This document shows positions 53,901-61,524 of a stretch of DNA of 64,000 bases, one piece after another. This stretch comes from Procambarus clarkii (Eukaryota > Arthropoda > Malacostraca > Decapoda > Cambaridae): assembly GCF_040958095.1 (NCBI RefSeq), contig NC_091181.1:27492904-27556903 (forward strand), given 5' to 3'. The notes below the pieces were generated by a model. It saw nothing but the letters and a program-made list of their open reading frames with translations, had not been told where the DNA came from and did no database searches. Both the position numbers and the translations under genes were made by a program. The first letter of the stretch is position 1. Every line of letters starts with the position of its first letter.

Positions 53901-54830
53901 CCACAAGGACGTAATACAGTATACGACAAATCAATAAATGTAAGATATAACTTGTACATAGTATAATGGTTCTATTGTTACGTAAAGTATGGTGACAATA
54001 AACACAGACACTAAGAGAATATATATATATTTGAGTACAAAATATTTGTAGTATTATGTATGAAATATATTTTTAAGTCAATATTTTTGGAAGTGTGGAA
54101 TAGATTAATTCAATTTACATCATTTCTTATGGGAAAATTAGTTTTGGTTTACGAACTGTCTCTGGGAACGAATTAATTCATAAACAGAGGTACTGTACCC
54201 CTGAACTTCAAAACTGGCATCAATCCAAACCATGAGGTATCATTTCCTTTCAGCTATCATCTCATTAACAATTTTAATAGTAGGAGATAGTTAATAAAGT
54301 TTTTGATTAAAGGAGAGTCTTCATGTACAGTGTGATGTTTTAGTGAATTCATGAATGGTATGTATTGATGACATCTTGAGGTTATCTTGAGATGATTTCG
54401 GGGCTTTTTAGTGTCCCCGCGGCCCGGTCCTCGACCAGGCCTCCACCCCCAGGAAGCAGCCCGTGACAGCTGACTAACACTCGGGTACCTATTTTACTGC
54501 TAGGTAACAGGGACATAGGGTGAAAGAAACTCTGCCCATTGTTTCTCACCGGCGCCTGGGATCGAACCCAGGACCACAGGATCACAAGTCCAGCGTGCTG
54601 TCCGCTCGGCCAACCGGCACGACATGAATAAACAAAGGAAATATGCTAGTCATTTTATTGCTGTACTCTTGTTCAAAATAGATTACCTTGCCTGGTACAC
54701 CACGGTGATCAATGCTTGCTTGCCAGAACCTTCGAACATAGCCTTTAATATAGCCCACTACACGTTGACAATAAGGGAAGTCCACTTTCCAAGTAAGTGA
54801 TCCGTACCCAAAAATCCACATTCTTGATCC
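43354..54830 (-). CDS. CHAC2: ChaC2-type glutathione-specific gamma-glutamylcyclotransferase with two alternative 3' exon sets
   Basis: Cytosolic enzyme that splits glutathione to 5-oxoproline and Cys-Gly (family knowledge). Exon A (54830-54687) starts at ATG 54821 with [20 protein letters not shown], the substrate-binding YGSL loop, and DHRGVPGK. Exon B (51743-51702) encodes [14 protein letters not shown]. From there two phase-0 acceptors are available. Set 1 is one exon (48348-47941, [10 protein letters not shown]...), giving 194 residues. Set 2 is two exons (44317-44158, [10 protein letters not shown]..., and 43559-43354), giving 180 residues. Human CHAC2 has 184 residues. The catalytic Glu is kept in both (REQ in set 1, REK in set 2). 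An acceptor just before the ATG means 5' UTR exons lie beyond 54830. The gene is convergent with the BTBD2-like gene. Confidence 0.9.
44158..44317 (-). CDS. CHAC2: ChaC2-like alternative exon, set 2 (first part)
   Basis: Acceptor TTATTTACAG (ends 44318), donor CTAG|GTACAT. Encodes [37 protein letters not shown] (catalytic Glu in REK) and WHLTIYLG. It is closer to canonical ChaC2 than the corresponding part of set 1. Ends in phase 1, matching the exon at 43559. Confidence 0.9.
44569..45975. mobile_element. Tigger-like MITE with palindromic interior, interrupted by a LINE
   Basis: Left end CAGTGGAACCTCGAATAATG after TA; right end, in reverse, CAGTAGAACCTCGAGTGATG, followed by TA (45976-45977). 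The interior holds a reiterated motif 'gaagcagcctaccttac'/'cactgaacaaacc' in direct orientation (44731, 45022, 45130) and inverted (44820-44855, 44905-44965). A family C LINE 3' end (45335-45832, antisense) sits inside. No transposase frame. Confidence 0.75.
45335..45832 (-). mobile_element. Second family C LINE 3' end
   Basis: On the - strand it encodes [20 protein letters not shown], then the [20 protein letters not shown] block and [20 protein letters not shown], about 90% identical by eye to 14120-13640. It ends in duplicated 'acctggttgat'. A poly-A run (45279-45300) lies outside. Confidence 0.85.
46411..46557. repeat. Perfect palindrome, arms about 70 bp
   Basis: From 'ataccaaaaagtaaatatgc' (about 46411) to 'gcatatttactttttggtat' (to about 46557) the sequence is its own reverse complement through 'gtaattagg' / 'ccctaattac' at about 46484, with almost no loop. 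I see no mismatch in roughly 70 bp per arm. It is followed at once by duplicated AT-rich sequence. Confidence 0.9.
46558..46745. repeat. Two tandem copies of an AT-only unit of about 96 bp
   Basis: 'aaatatattatatttattat' through 'aatataatatatttggtata' occurs twice in a row (about 46571-46640 and 46666-46735), directly after the palindrome. Both copies end in 'ttggtatataaa', the word that also closes the palindrome. Confidence 0.85.
46750..47395. other. Non-coding, intronic or between alternative exons
   Basis: Lies between the two ChaC2 3' exon sets. Contains a short hairpin 'tacagcccaggtgtatac' and its mirror (46950-46983). The frame at 47002-47256 has no recognisable content. Confidence 0.35.
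47405..47530. repeat. TTTGTAT-rich low-complexity tract
   Basis: About 125 bp of irregular 'tttgtataaatatttttgta' units. Confidence 0.8.
47883..47888 (-). promoter_or_regulatory. Polyadenylation signal for ChaC2 set 1
   Basis: AATAAA on the - strand, 53 nt downstream of the set 1 stop codon. Confidence 0.55.
47941..48348 (-). CDS. CHAC2: ChaC2-like alternative terminal exon, set 1
   Basis: Acceptor ATGCTTCAG (48357-48349). Encodes [36 protein letters not shown] (catalytic Glu in REQ), [37 protein letters not shown] and [15 protein letters not shown], then a His/Lys-rich tail ([11 protein letters not shown]) and TAA at 47943-47941. The usual EKGGY core reads EQRFDN here. An AATAAA on the - strand at 47888-47883, 53 nt after the stop, supports a real 3' end. 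Confidence 0.9.
   Translation of the reverse strand, partial: AQVWGVAYEIPPEQEINITKQLNVREQRFDNRKSVTMYSPSGVPLSHPVLVFVGSNEPEFLLGDAPLQRMAEQIGLSHGPSGANSEYVFQLARFMRDEVPQAQDDHLFQLEAAVNEFLSKSRKGHTHTDHHHSEH
48849..48886. repeat. Short perfect palindrome
   Basis: 'caatgccataagcattat' and its inverted partner 'ataatgcttatggcatta' form a hairpin with about 17-bp arms and no loop, in the ChaC2 intron. Confidence 0.8.
48900..49480. other. Intronic DNA, no element recognised
   Basis: No convincing coding or transposon signature. The stretch 49285-49470 is less AT-rich and repeat-like but I could not place it. Confidence 0.3.
49482..49585 (-). mobile_element. SINE/LINE A 3' tail fragment
   Basis: On the - strand: 'ttgagaggcgggccaagaga' ... 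'gaactcaacccccgcaagca', the tail shared by type 1 SINEs and LINE A. Only the tail is present, followed by a CA run at 49588-49603. Confidence 0.65.
49620..50660 (+). mobile_element. LINE B copy, 5'-truncated
   Basis: Begins in the RT ('aaaatattggaggggtgaca' then 'gaatgaaaaattttctgact'). It runs through the YADD-type region (NMFADDAK equivalent near 49818), the thumb ([17 protein letters not shown]) and the C-terminus ([20 protein letters not shown]), ending 'cacttaggtaattacac'. 50173-50631 is open for 152 codons. It has stops elsewhere. At the point where LINE B 55696-59480 has lost one base (58461), this copy has the intact reading. Confidence 0.9.
50665..51040 (+). mobile_element. tRNA-derived SINE (type 1) with (GT)n insert
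   Basis: The A-box part is weak. B-box-like 'cagattcaattcctgg'; body 'cgagagtttctttcacccta', 'agcagtaaataggtacctgg', 'cagctgctatggctgcttcc'; a (GT)n stretch of about 85 bp (50846-50930); then the tail 'ttgacagtagagaggcaggc'/'cttaacccccacaagcacaa'. It immediately follows the LINE B copy. Confidence 0.8.
50846..50930 (+). repeat. (GT)n microsatellite
   Basis: About 42 GT units, expanded at the body/tail junction of the SINE. The same junction in the SINE at 59755 carries a shorter GT run (59938-59956). Confidence 0.98.
51045..51262 (-). mobile_element. tRNA-derived SINE (type 3), antisense
   Basis: On the - strand: head 'ggccccatagtacagtcgga' (A box region), then 'tctgggttcgaaacccgat' (B box), then a body with 'agcagtaaataggtaccctg', 'gagttagtgagcttgttttg' and 'gggtgtggggccttgatata'. 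It shares the 'agtaaataggtacc' core with type 1. Confidence 0.7.
51702..51743 (-). CDS. CHAC2: ChaC2-like exon B (42-bp micro-exon)
   Basis: Acceptor CCACACAG, donor GAG|GTTAGT. Fourteen codons, [14 protein letters not shown], correspond to the segment after GVPGK in ChaC2. Phase 0 at both ends, so it joins either downstream acceptor without changing the frame. Confidence 0.9.
51890..52235 (+). mobile_element. LINE C-terminal remnant in the ChaC2 intron
   Basis: Broken frames read [20 protein letters not shown] and [20 protein letters not shown], then [19 protein letters not shown]. This is the 'xxIQNxALRLILGAxxTT' thumb block of Jockey/CR1-type LINE RTs. No catalytic core. Confidence 0.6.
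52450..52745. mobile_element. Fold-back SINE with opposed tRNA-like arms (copy 3)
   Basis: The right arm (+): 'atgttgtggctcagtcgatt' (A-box region), 'aaggcgcatctgggatcatc', 'cataagttcaaaccctcatc' (B box). The left arm is the same on the other strand (52542 to 52460; 'atgttgtgtctcagtcgatt', 'taagttcgaactctcttcac'). Both arms are about 85 bp. The centre (52545-52645) matches the centre of copy 2 ('ggaattgtgtgaaaccccgg' versus 'ggaattgtgtaaaaccatgg'). Confidence 0.8.
53025..53300 (+). repeat. Tandem array of diverged CTCCTATTTATAT units
   Basis: Five or more spaced copies of 'ctcctatttatat' (53046, 53084, 53142, 53200 and 'gctcttatttatat' at 53255), interleaved with 'ccaaactcatt' (two copies, 53099 and 53214) and 'gaggc/gcagctc'. 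This implies a higher-order unit of about 110 bp. Confidence 0.7.
53435..54200 (+). mobile_element. Tigger-type element, 5' end eroded
   Basis: Starts within the 5' UTR ('tttttgaacataaaagtaat', 'atcatgccatggatccc', the transposase ATG region). It jumps to the C-terminal tail ('gtatgcctgcaaaatgtaag', 'aatggaaggggacttccctt') and ends 'cataaacagaggtactgta', the reverse of CAGTACCTCTGTTTATG. Same deletion style as the copies at 32319 and 62588. Confidence 0.75.
54372..54625 (-). mobile_element. tRNA-derived SINE (type 1), clearest tRNA head
   Basis: On the - strand: 'gtgccggttggccgagcgga' (A box TGGCCGAGCGG), then 'ctgggttcgatcccaggcgc' (B box GGTTCGATCCC), spaced as in tRNA-Ser/Leu-like promoters. 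Body as in the other type 1 copies ('gggcagagtttctttcaccc', 'agctgtcacgggctgcttcc'). This copy ends in a different tail ('cctggtcgaggaccgggccg', then 'gagataacctcaaga'-type sequence) rather than the LINE A tail. Confidence 0.9.
54687..54830 (-). CDS. CHAC2: ChaC2-like exon A (start codon, YGSL loop)
   Basis: Acceptor AAATTTTCAG lies just upstream (54840-54831). The ATG at 54821-54819 begins [18 protein letters not shown] and 45 codons end DHRGVPGK before donor GTAATC. The YGSL motif and the RRFWQ(A/G)S.DHRG block are diagnostic of ChaC proteins. The exon ends in phase 0. Confidence 0.95.
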
Positions 54831-54963
54831 CTGAAAATTTAATTACTGCTAATATCATATTTTTAATTAATGTACAATAGTAAAACAGCAAGACAAATAA
54901 TACAAAATTAAAAGTTCTCTTATATAGAATATATATATAAGAATTAACACACACACACATACA

Positions 54964-55695
54964 GGGCACTGTACTCGGTCCTATCTTGTTTCTGATGTAT
55001 GTAAATGATCTCCTGGAGGGTATTGATTCATTTCTCTCAATGTTTGCGGACGTTGCTAAAATTATGAGAAGGATTAAAACAGAAGAGGACTGTTTGAGGC
55101 TTCAAGAAGACCTAGACAAGCTGAAGGAATGGTCAAACAAATGGTTGTTAGAGTTTAACCAAACCAAATGTAATGTAATGAAGATAGGTGTAGGGAGCAG
55201 GAGGCCAGATACAAGGTATCATCTGGGAGAGAAATCTTCAGGAGTCAGAGAAAGAAAAAGACTTGGGGGTTGATATCACGCCAGACCTGTCTCCTGCAGC
55301 ACACATCAAGAGGATAACATCAGCGGCATATGCCAGGCTGGCCAACATACGAATAGCATTCAGAAACTTTTGTAAAGAATCGTTCAGAACTTTGTATACC
55401 ACATATGTCAGGCCAATCCTGGAGTATGCAGCCCCAGCATGGAGTCCACATCTAGTCAAGGATAAGACTAAACTGGAAAAGGTTCAAAGGTTTGCTATCA
55501 GACTAGTACCCGAGCTGAGAGGTATGAGCTACGAGGAGAGACTACGGGAATTAAACCTCACTTCGCTGGAAGACAGAAGAGTTAGGGGGGGGGGGACATG
55601 ATCACCACATTCCAGATTCTGAAGGGAATTGATAGGGTAGATAAAGACAGGCTATTTAACACAAGGGGCACACGCACTAGGGGACACAGGGGACT
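54964..55695 (+). mobile_element. LINE A, left part (interrupted by LINE B)
   Basis: RT from the palm on: GTVLGPILFLMYVNDLLEG, NVFADD-type box degenerated (SMFADVAKIM), then KLKEWSNKWLLEFNQTKCNV, a frameshift near 55255, and YVRPILEYAAPAWSPHLVKD, KLEKVQRFAIRLVPELRGMS. It ends near 'cacgcactaggggacacagg'. The missing continuation (HRWKLSAQ...) is found at 59482, after LINE B. CR1/L2-like. A G-run at 55587-55595 marks another probable indel. Confidence 0.85.
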
Positions 55696-56553
55696 TTGAA
55701 TAGCAAAGTTTTATGTCTTGAGGGTTTAGTGAAAGACTTGCGCAAGGATAAGAATCAATTGGAAACAAATTGCAAAGCCATGGAAGAAGAAAATAAACTC
55801 TTAAAAATAGCTTTGGAAGAAGTTAAAGTAAATTTAAACATAAATGACTACAATAGGTTAGGCAAGGAAATTCAACAGGAGAAACAGCTTTTGTCAGCAC
55901 AGATGGAGGAAGTTACACAGGGAATAGAACAGTGCAAGAAAGATATGCAACTCACTTATGCACAAGTGGCCAAGGAGAAGGAAAAAATAGAAGAAGCAGT
56001 AAAGGAAGTCAAACACTGCAGCAACCATGATAAAACAAACATTAGGCTAGAAGTGAGGAAAGAATTGGCATCTAACCCGAAGTTGGTGCAAAACACAGTT
56101 GATCGGAGTAAGTCCCTGATCATTTTTGGCTGCAAAGAAAAGGCGATAACATCTAGGTCAGAAAGAGCTGTAGAAGAAGCTAAAGTAGTAGATAAAATTG
56201 TTGGCCTCGTGGAAGGTCTTACAAACAGAGAGAATGTGTGCGACTACAGGAGAATAGGCAGGTACGTAAAAGGGAAAGATCGACCTTTGAGGATCACCCT
56301 AAACGGTGCCAAACAGATGGAAGAAGTACTAAGGAATGCTAGAAAATTGCAAAGGGATGAGGATGGGAAAGGGTGGTCGTTAAGACGAGATCTTTCAAAA
56401 GAAGATAGAGAGAAGCTGAAACTGAACCTCGCCGAGGCAAAACATTTAAATGAGAGCAGGAATGAAGAAGAAATAAATTCTTTTTTCTACAAAGTGATAG
56501 GGGTAGGCAAACCAGTAAAGTGGTACATAAAGGCAAACCAACAAAATCAATAG
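55696..56553 (+). CDS. LINE B ORF1 (coiled-coil RNA-binding-type protein, N-terminus missing)
   Basis: 285 codons open to TAG at 56551-56553. First half: charged heptad-rich, likely coiled coil (LRKDKNQLETNCKAMEEENK, QAQMEEVTQGIEQCKKDMQL-like spacing). Second half: a folded segment (SLIIFGCKEKAITSR, NVCDYRRIGRYVKGKDRPLR, LRNARKLQRDEDGKGWSLRR) resembling the RRM-like/CTD pair of LINE ORF1 proteins. By comparison with 61761-62081 about 70 N-terminal residues are lost by 5' truncation, so there is no true ATG here. The last 29 codons overlap ORF2 in the -1 frame. Confidence 0.85.
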   Translation: MNSKVLCLEGLVKDLRKDKNQLETNCKAMEEENKLLKIALEEVKVNLNINDYNRLGKEIQQEKQLLSAQMEEVTQGIEQCKKDMQLTYAQVAKEKEKIEEAVKEVKHCSNHDKTNIRLEVRKELASNPKLVQNTVDRSKSLIIFGCKEKAITSRSERAVEEAKVVDKIVGLVEGLTNRENVCDYRRIGRYVKGKDRPLRITLNGAKQMEEVLRNARKLQRDEDGKGWSLRRDLSKEDREKLKLNLAEAKHLNESRNEEEINSFFYKVIGVGKPVKWYIKANQQNQ

Positions 56554-59434
56554 AGAGAGGGGGAGTGAAGAATAAGGAAAGGGGGAACAAGTTCCTGAAG
56601 ATTGCATACACCAACATAGATGGAGCGAGATCGAAGATACTGGAGTTAAGTGATGTAATACAGCTGCAGACACCAGACATTGTTGCACTCACGGAGACAA
56701 AACTTGAAGATGTAATTTTAAATGAGGTCATATTCCCAAGGGGCTACTCAATTTGGAGACGGGACAGAAAAATTAGGAAAGGCGGTGGCGTTGCTGTGCT
56801 GGTAAAAGAACACCTAAAGGTGAAGGAAATAATGACTGCCAATCCACAAGAAGTTGACATAATAGCACTAGAGATCTGCTATGAGGATGATAAACTAATG
56901 ATGATAAATGCATATAGTCCACCGCCAAGCAGCACATGGTCAAAGGAGGAGCTAGATAGTAAACGTGAAGGTCTTATAACAATAATGAGAGAGATTATAG
57001 CGAGAGCGGATAACGATAGATCACGACTGTTGATAGTCGGTGACTTCAACTTGAAATCCATAGACTGGGAAGCATATGAAGCTAAAACAGAAGATTTTTG
57101 GACCTGTAAATTTGTAGACCTCATCCTGGAAACATTCTTGTATCAACATGTTAAACAAGCTACGAGGATGAGGGAAGGGGACGTTCCCTCCATGCTAGAT
57201 TTGATATTTACCAGGAAGGCGGAAGAGATATTTGACATTCAGTACCTTCCTCCCTTGGGTAAAAGTGACCATGTCTTTTTGGGAATAAAGTATGCAATGC
57301 GTTATAAGCTGGAAGAAAATAAGGAGGTTGAAGCAGTTGAAAAACCAGACTTCAGGAGAGGACATTATGGTGACCTTAGAAATTTTTTTAGTGAGTATAA
57401 TTGGACAGACTTGATGCTAGGCAAGGAAGTGAATGAGATGTATGGCAAGTTTTGTGAAATATATGATAAAGGCACAAAAAAATTTATACCAAAACAGAGA
57501 TGCAGAACTAGGAAACAGGATTGGTTCAATAGAAATTGCGAGAGGGCTAGAGACCGAAAGACACAAAAATGGAATCAATACAGGAAGAGGCCGAACCCCC
57601 AAACATACCAGCGATACAAAGATGCGAGAAACAACTACACGGCAGTGAGGAGAGAGGCAGAAAGAAATTTTGAAAAAGGGATTGCGGACAAATGTAAAAC
57701 AGAACCAGGTCTATTCTATAAATTCATAAACAACAAATTGCAGGTAAAGGATAATATTCAGAGGTTGAAAATGGGAAATAGATTCACGGAAGATGAAAAG
57801 GAAATGTGTGAAACACTAAACGAAAAGTTCCAAAGTGTGTTTGTACAAAATGAAATCTTTAGGGAACCAGATACAATAAGAATTCCAGAGAACAACATAG
57901 AACACATAGAGGTGTCTAGAGACGAAGTGGAAAAAATGCTCAAAGAGCTCGGTAAGGACAAAGCAGCTGGCCCAGATGGCGTTTCACCATGGGTTCTGAG
58001 AGAATGTGCATCTGAGCTCAGCATTCCACTTCACCTGATCTTTCAGGCATCCCTGTGTACAGGAATCGTAGCAGACGGGTGGAAACAGGCTAACATAGTT
58101 CCAATCTACAAAAGTGGAAGCAGGGAAGACCCCCTCAATTATAGACCTGTATCATTGACAAGTGTAATAGTGAAAGTATTGGAAAAACTAATCAAAACTA
58201 AATGGGTAGAACACCTAGAGAGAAATGATATAATATCAGACAGACAGTATGGTTTTCGATCTGGAAGATCCTGCGTATCGAATTTACTAAGTTTCTATGA
58301 TCGAGCCACAGAGATATTACAGGAAAGAGATGGTTGGGTTGACTGCATCTATCTGGACCTAAAAAAGGCTTTCGACAGAGTTCCACATAAGAGGTTGTTC
58401 TGGAAACTGGAAAATATTGGAGGGGTGACAGGTAAGCTTCTATCATGGATGAAAAATTTCTGACTGATAGAAAAATGAGGGCAGTAATCAGAGGCAATGT
58501 ATCAGAATGGAGAAATGTCACAAGTGGAGTACCACAGGGTTCAGTTCTTGCACCAGTGATGTTTATTGTGTACATAAATGATCTACCAGTTGGTATACAG
58601 AATTATATGAACATGTTTGCTGATGATGCTAAGATAATAGGAAGGATAAGAAATTTAGATGACTGTCATGCCCTTCAAGAAGACCTGGACAAAATAAGTA
58701 TATGGAGCACCACTTGGCAAATGGAATTTAATGTTAATAAATGTCATGTTATGGAATGTGGAATAGGAGAACATAGACCCCACACAACCTATATATTATG
58801 TGAGAAATCTTTAAAGAATTCTGATAAAGAAAGAGATCTAGGAGTGGTTCTAGATAGAAAACTATCACCTGAGGACCACATAAAGAATATTGTGCAAGGA
58901 GCCTATGCTATGCTTTCTAACTTCAGAATTGCATTTAAATACATGGATGGCAATATACTAAAGAAATTGTTCATGACTTTTGTTAGGCCAAAGCTAGAAT
59001 ATGCAGCTGTTGTGTGGTGCCCATATCTTAAGAAGCACATCAACAAACTGGAAAAGGTGCAAAGACATGCTACTAAGTGGCTCCCAGAACTGAAGGGCAA
59101 GAGCTACGAGGAGAGGTTAGAAGCATTAAATATGCCAAAACTAGAAGACAGAAGAAAAAGAGGTGATATGATCACTACATACAAAATAGTAACAGGAATT
59201 GATAAAATCGACAGGGAAGACTTCCTGAGACCTGGAATTTCAAGAACAAGAGGTCATAGATTTAAACTAGCTAAACACAGATGCCGAAGAAATATAAGAA
59301 AATTCACCTTCGCAAATAGAGTGGTAGACGGTTGGAACAAGTTAAGTGAGAAGGTGGTGGAGGCCAAGACCGTCAGTAGTTTCAAAGCGTTATATGACAA
59401 AGAGTGCTGGGAAGACGGGACACCACGAGCGTAG
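56466..59434 (+). CDS. LINE B ORF2: APE endonuclease and reverse transcriptase, one 1-nt deletion
   Basis: The frame is open from 56466. Endonuclease: FLKIAYTNIDGARSKILELS, ALTETKL, GGGVAVLV, VGDFNLKSIDW (GDFN box), SMLDLIFTR and GKSDHVFLGIKY (SDH box, catalytic His). [99 protein letters not shown] and MFADDAKII (catalytic Asp pair), then the thumb [14 protein letters not shown] and [20 protein letters not shown]. One base is missing near 58461 (TTT-C-TGA), which splits the frame at 58463. The sister copy at 49620 is correct at that spot. No AUG precedes the endonuclease domain in this frame. Confidence 0.9.
56481..56487 (+). promoter_or_regulatory. Candidate -1 ribosomal frameshift heptamer in the ORF1/ORF2 overlap
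   Basis: T_TTT_TTC lies in phase with ORF1 (codons TCT TTT TTC, Ser-Phe-Phe at 56479-56487). ORF2 lies in the -1 frame and is open from 56466 through the overlap (56466-56553), so a slip here would make an ORF1-ORF2 fusion. Slippery sites of the form U_UUU_UUC work in other retroelements (established knowledge). Use by this LINE is inference. Confidence 0.4.
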
Positions 59435-59480
59435 CTCTCATCCTGTAACTACACTTAGGTAATTACACTTAGGTAATTAC

Positions 59481-59740
59481 AGGTGGAAACTGAGTGCCCA
59501 AATGAGACACAGAGATATTAGAAAGAACTTTTTTAGTATCAGAGTAGTTGACAAATGGAATGCATTAGGAAGTGATGTGGTGGAGGCTGACTCCATACAG
59601 TTTCAAGTGTAGATATGATAGAGCCCAACATGCTCAGGAATCTGTACACCTGTTGACTGACGGTTGAGAGGCGGGACCAAAGAGCCAGAGCTCAACCCCC
59701 GCAAACACAACTAGGTGAGTACAACTAGGTGAGTACACAC
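59481..59740 (+). mobile_element. LINE A, right part and 3' tail
   Basis: Resumes LINE A after LINE B: WKLSAQMRHRDIRKNFFSIR, VVDKWNALGSDVVEADSI. The 3' UTR 'ctgacggttgagaggcggga' and 'agctcaacccccgcaaacac' ends in 'aactaggtgagtacaactag' and a CA run. The tail is shared with type 1 SINEs. A second copy of this end lies at 61195-61515. Confidence 0.85.
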
Positions 59741-59754
59741 ACACACACACGCAT

Positions 59755-60059
59755 GCTGGTAGGGAAGCCGGCGGCTGAACGGACAGTACGCTGGACACGT
59801 GATTCTGTGGTCCCACGTTCGATCCCGGGCGCTGGTAAGAGAAATGATGGGCAGAGTTTCTTTCACCCTATGCCCCTGTTACCTAGCAGTAAATAGGTAC
59901 CTGGAAGTTAGTCAGCTGTCACGGGCTGCTTCCTGGGGTGTGTGTGTGTGTGTGTGCGGAAAAAATAGTAGTAGTAGCAGTAGTAGAAACAGTTGATTAA
60001 CAGTTGAGAGGTGGGCCGAAAGAGCAGAGCTCAACTACCGCAAGCACGACTAGGTGTAT

Positions 60060-60065
<6 letters not shown>
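59755..60065 (+). mobile_element. tRNA-derived SINE (type 1) with the LINE A tail
   Basis: Head 'gccggcggctgaacggacag' (A box), 'cccacgttcgatcccgggcg' (B box), body 'gggcagagtttctttcaccc', 'acctagcagtaaataggtac', 'agctgtcacgggctgcttcc', a short GT run, then the tail 'ttaacagttgagaggtgggc' and 'gagctcaactaccgcaagca' with a CA run. The tail matches LINE A directly upstream (59655-59725). Confidence 0.9.
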
Positions 60066-60100
<35 letters not shown>

Positions 60101-60130
60101 TACACACACACTGTGTGTGTGTGTGTGTCA
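60060..60130 (+). repeat. (CA)n/(GT)n microsatellite, self-complementary
   Basis: A CA run (60060-60111) turns into a GT run (60112-60128), so the two halves can fold back on each other. Confidence 0.9.
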
Positions 60131-60134
60131 CATT

Positions 60135-61195
60135 GGAGGGGTGACAGGTAAGTCTCTAACATGGATGAAAAATTTCCTGAAAGAAAAATGAGGGCCGTAA
60201 TCAGAGGCAATGTACTGGATTAGTGGAATGTCACAAGTGGAGTACCACAGGGTTCAGTTCTTGCACCGGTAATGTTCATTGTCTACATAAATTATCTACC
60301 AGTTGGAATACAGAATTATATGAACATGTTTGATGATGATGCTAAGATAATAGGAAGGATAAGAAACTTAGATGATTGTCATGCCCTTCAAGAAGACCTG
60401 GACAAAATAAGTATATGGAGCACCACTTGGCAAATGGAATTTAATGTGAATAAATGCCATGTTATGGAATGTGGAATTGCAGAACATAGACCCCCATACA
60501 ACCTATAAATTATGTGAGAAATCTTTAAAGAATTCTGATAAAGAAAGAGATCTAGGGGGTGGTTCTAGATAGAAAACTATCACCTGAGGACCACATAAAG
60601 AATATTGTGCAAGGAGCCTATGCTATGCTTTCTAACTTCAGAATTGCGTTTAAATACATGGATGGCGATATACTAAAGAAATTGTTCATGACTTTTGTTA
60701 GGCCAAAGCTAGAATATGCAGCTGTTGTGTGGTGCCCATATCTTAGGAAACACATCAACAAACTGGAAAAGGTGCAAAGACATGCTACTAAATGGCTCCC
60801 AGAACTGAAGGGCAAGAGCTACGAGGAGAGGTTAGAAGCATTAAACATGCCAAAACTAGAAGACAGAAGAAAAAGAGGTGATATGATCACTACGTACAAA
60901 ATAGTAACAGGAATTGATAAAATCGACAGGGAAGATTTCCTGAGACCTGGCACTTCAAGAACAAGAGGTCATAGATATAAACTAGCTAAACACAGATGCC
61001 GAAGAAATATAAGAAAATTCACCTTCGCAAATAGAGTGGTAGACGGTTGGAACAAGTTAAGTGAGAAGGTGGTGGAGGCCAAGACCGTCAGTAGTTTCAA
61101 AGCGTTATATGACAAAGAGTGCTGGGAAGACGGGACACCACGAGCGTAGCTCTCATCCTGTAACTACATTTAGGTAATTACACTTAGGTAATTAC
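60135..61195 (+). mobile_element. LINE B copy, 5'-truncated
   Basis: From 'cattggaggggtgacaggta' through 'gagtaccacagggttcag' (VPQGS), MFDDDAKII (the FADD box changed to FDDD), and 60559-61149 open for 196 codons (thumb to C-terminus, ending KALYDKECWEDGTPRA). The tail is two copies of 'cttaggtaattac'. It is about 95% identical to 58440-59480 by eye, with a frameshift near 60555. Confidence 0.9.
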
Positions 61196-61515
61196 AAACA
61201 TTGAAGGATTTATAGAGTTAGTACATACAATGCCTAAAGCCACTAAAGCCATTCTCAGGGGTATTAACAGGATAGACATGAATGGATTATTTAACATGTG
61301 TGATACATGCACAAGGGCACACAGGTGGAAGCTGAGTACCCAAATGAGCCACAGAGACATTAGAAAAAAATTTTTAGTGTCAGAGTAGTTAGTAAATGGA
61401 ATGCATTAGGAAGTGATGTGGTGGAGGCCCAGGAATCTGTACACCTGTTGATTGACGGTTGAGAGGCGTGACCAAAGAAACAGAGCTCAACCCCCGCAAC
61501 CACAACTAGGTGAGT
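61195..61515 (+). mobile_element. LINE A 3' end, second copy
   Basis: 'ggggtattaacaggatagac' (GINRIDMNGLFN), then HRWKLSTQMSHRDIRK, a stop, and the shared tail 'gattgacggttgagaggcgt'/'gagctcaacccccgcaacca'. It abuts the LINE B copy. Confidence 0.8.
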
Positions 61516-61524
61516 ACACACACA

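Larger units (their letters stand above)
55696..59480 (+). mobile_element. LINE B, nearly intact CR1/L2-like element nested in LINE A
   Basis: ORF1 (5'-truncated, 55696-56553), ORF2 (56466-58463 then 58462-59434 after one lost base), and a 3' end in two copies of 14-bp 'acacttaggtaatt' with no poly-A. CR1-type LINEs end in short tandem tails instead of poly-A (family knowledge). The left junction '...ggacacagg|ggactttgaa' and the right '...ggtaattacagg|tggaaactg' share 'acagg', a plausible short target duplication. The missing ORF1 start can be seen in the sister copy at 61761. Confidence 0.9.

Noticed and set aside
54545-54620. Possible true tRNA gene (A and B boxes, - strand)
   Set aside because: The head runs directly into the type 1 SINE body shared with three other copies, and no cloverleaf with a paired acceptor stem is evident.
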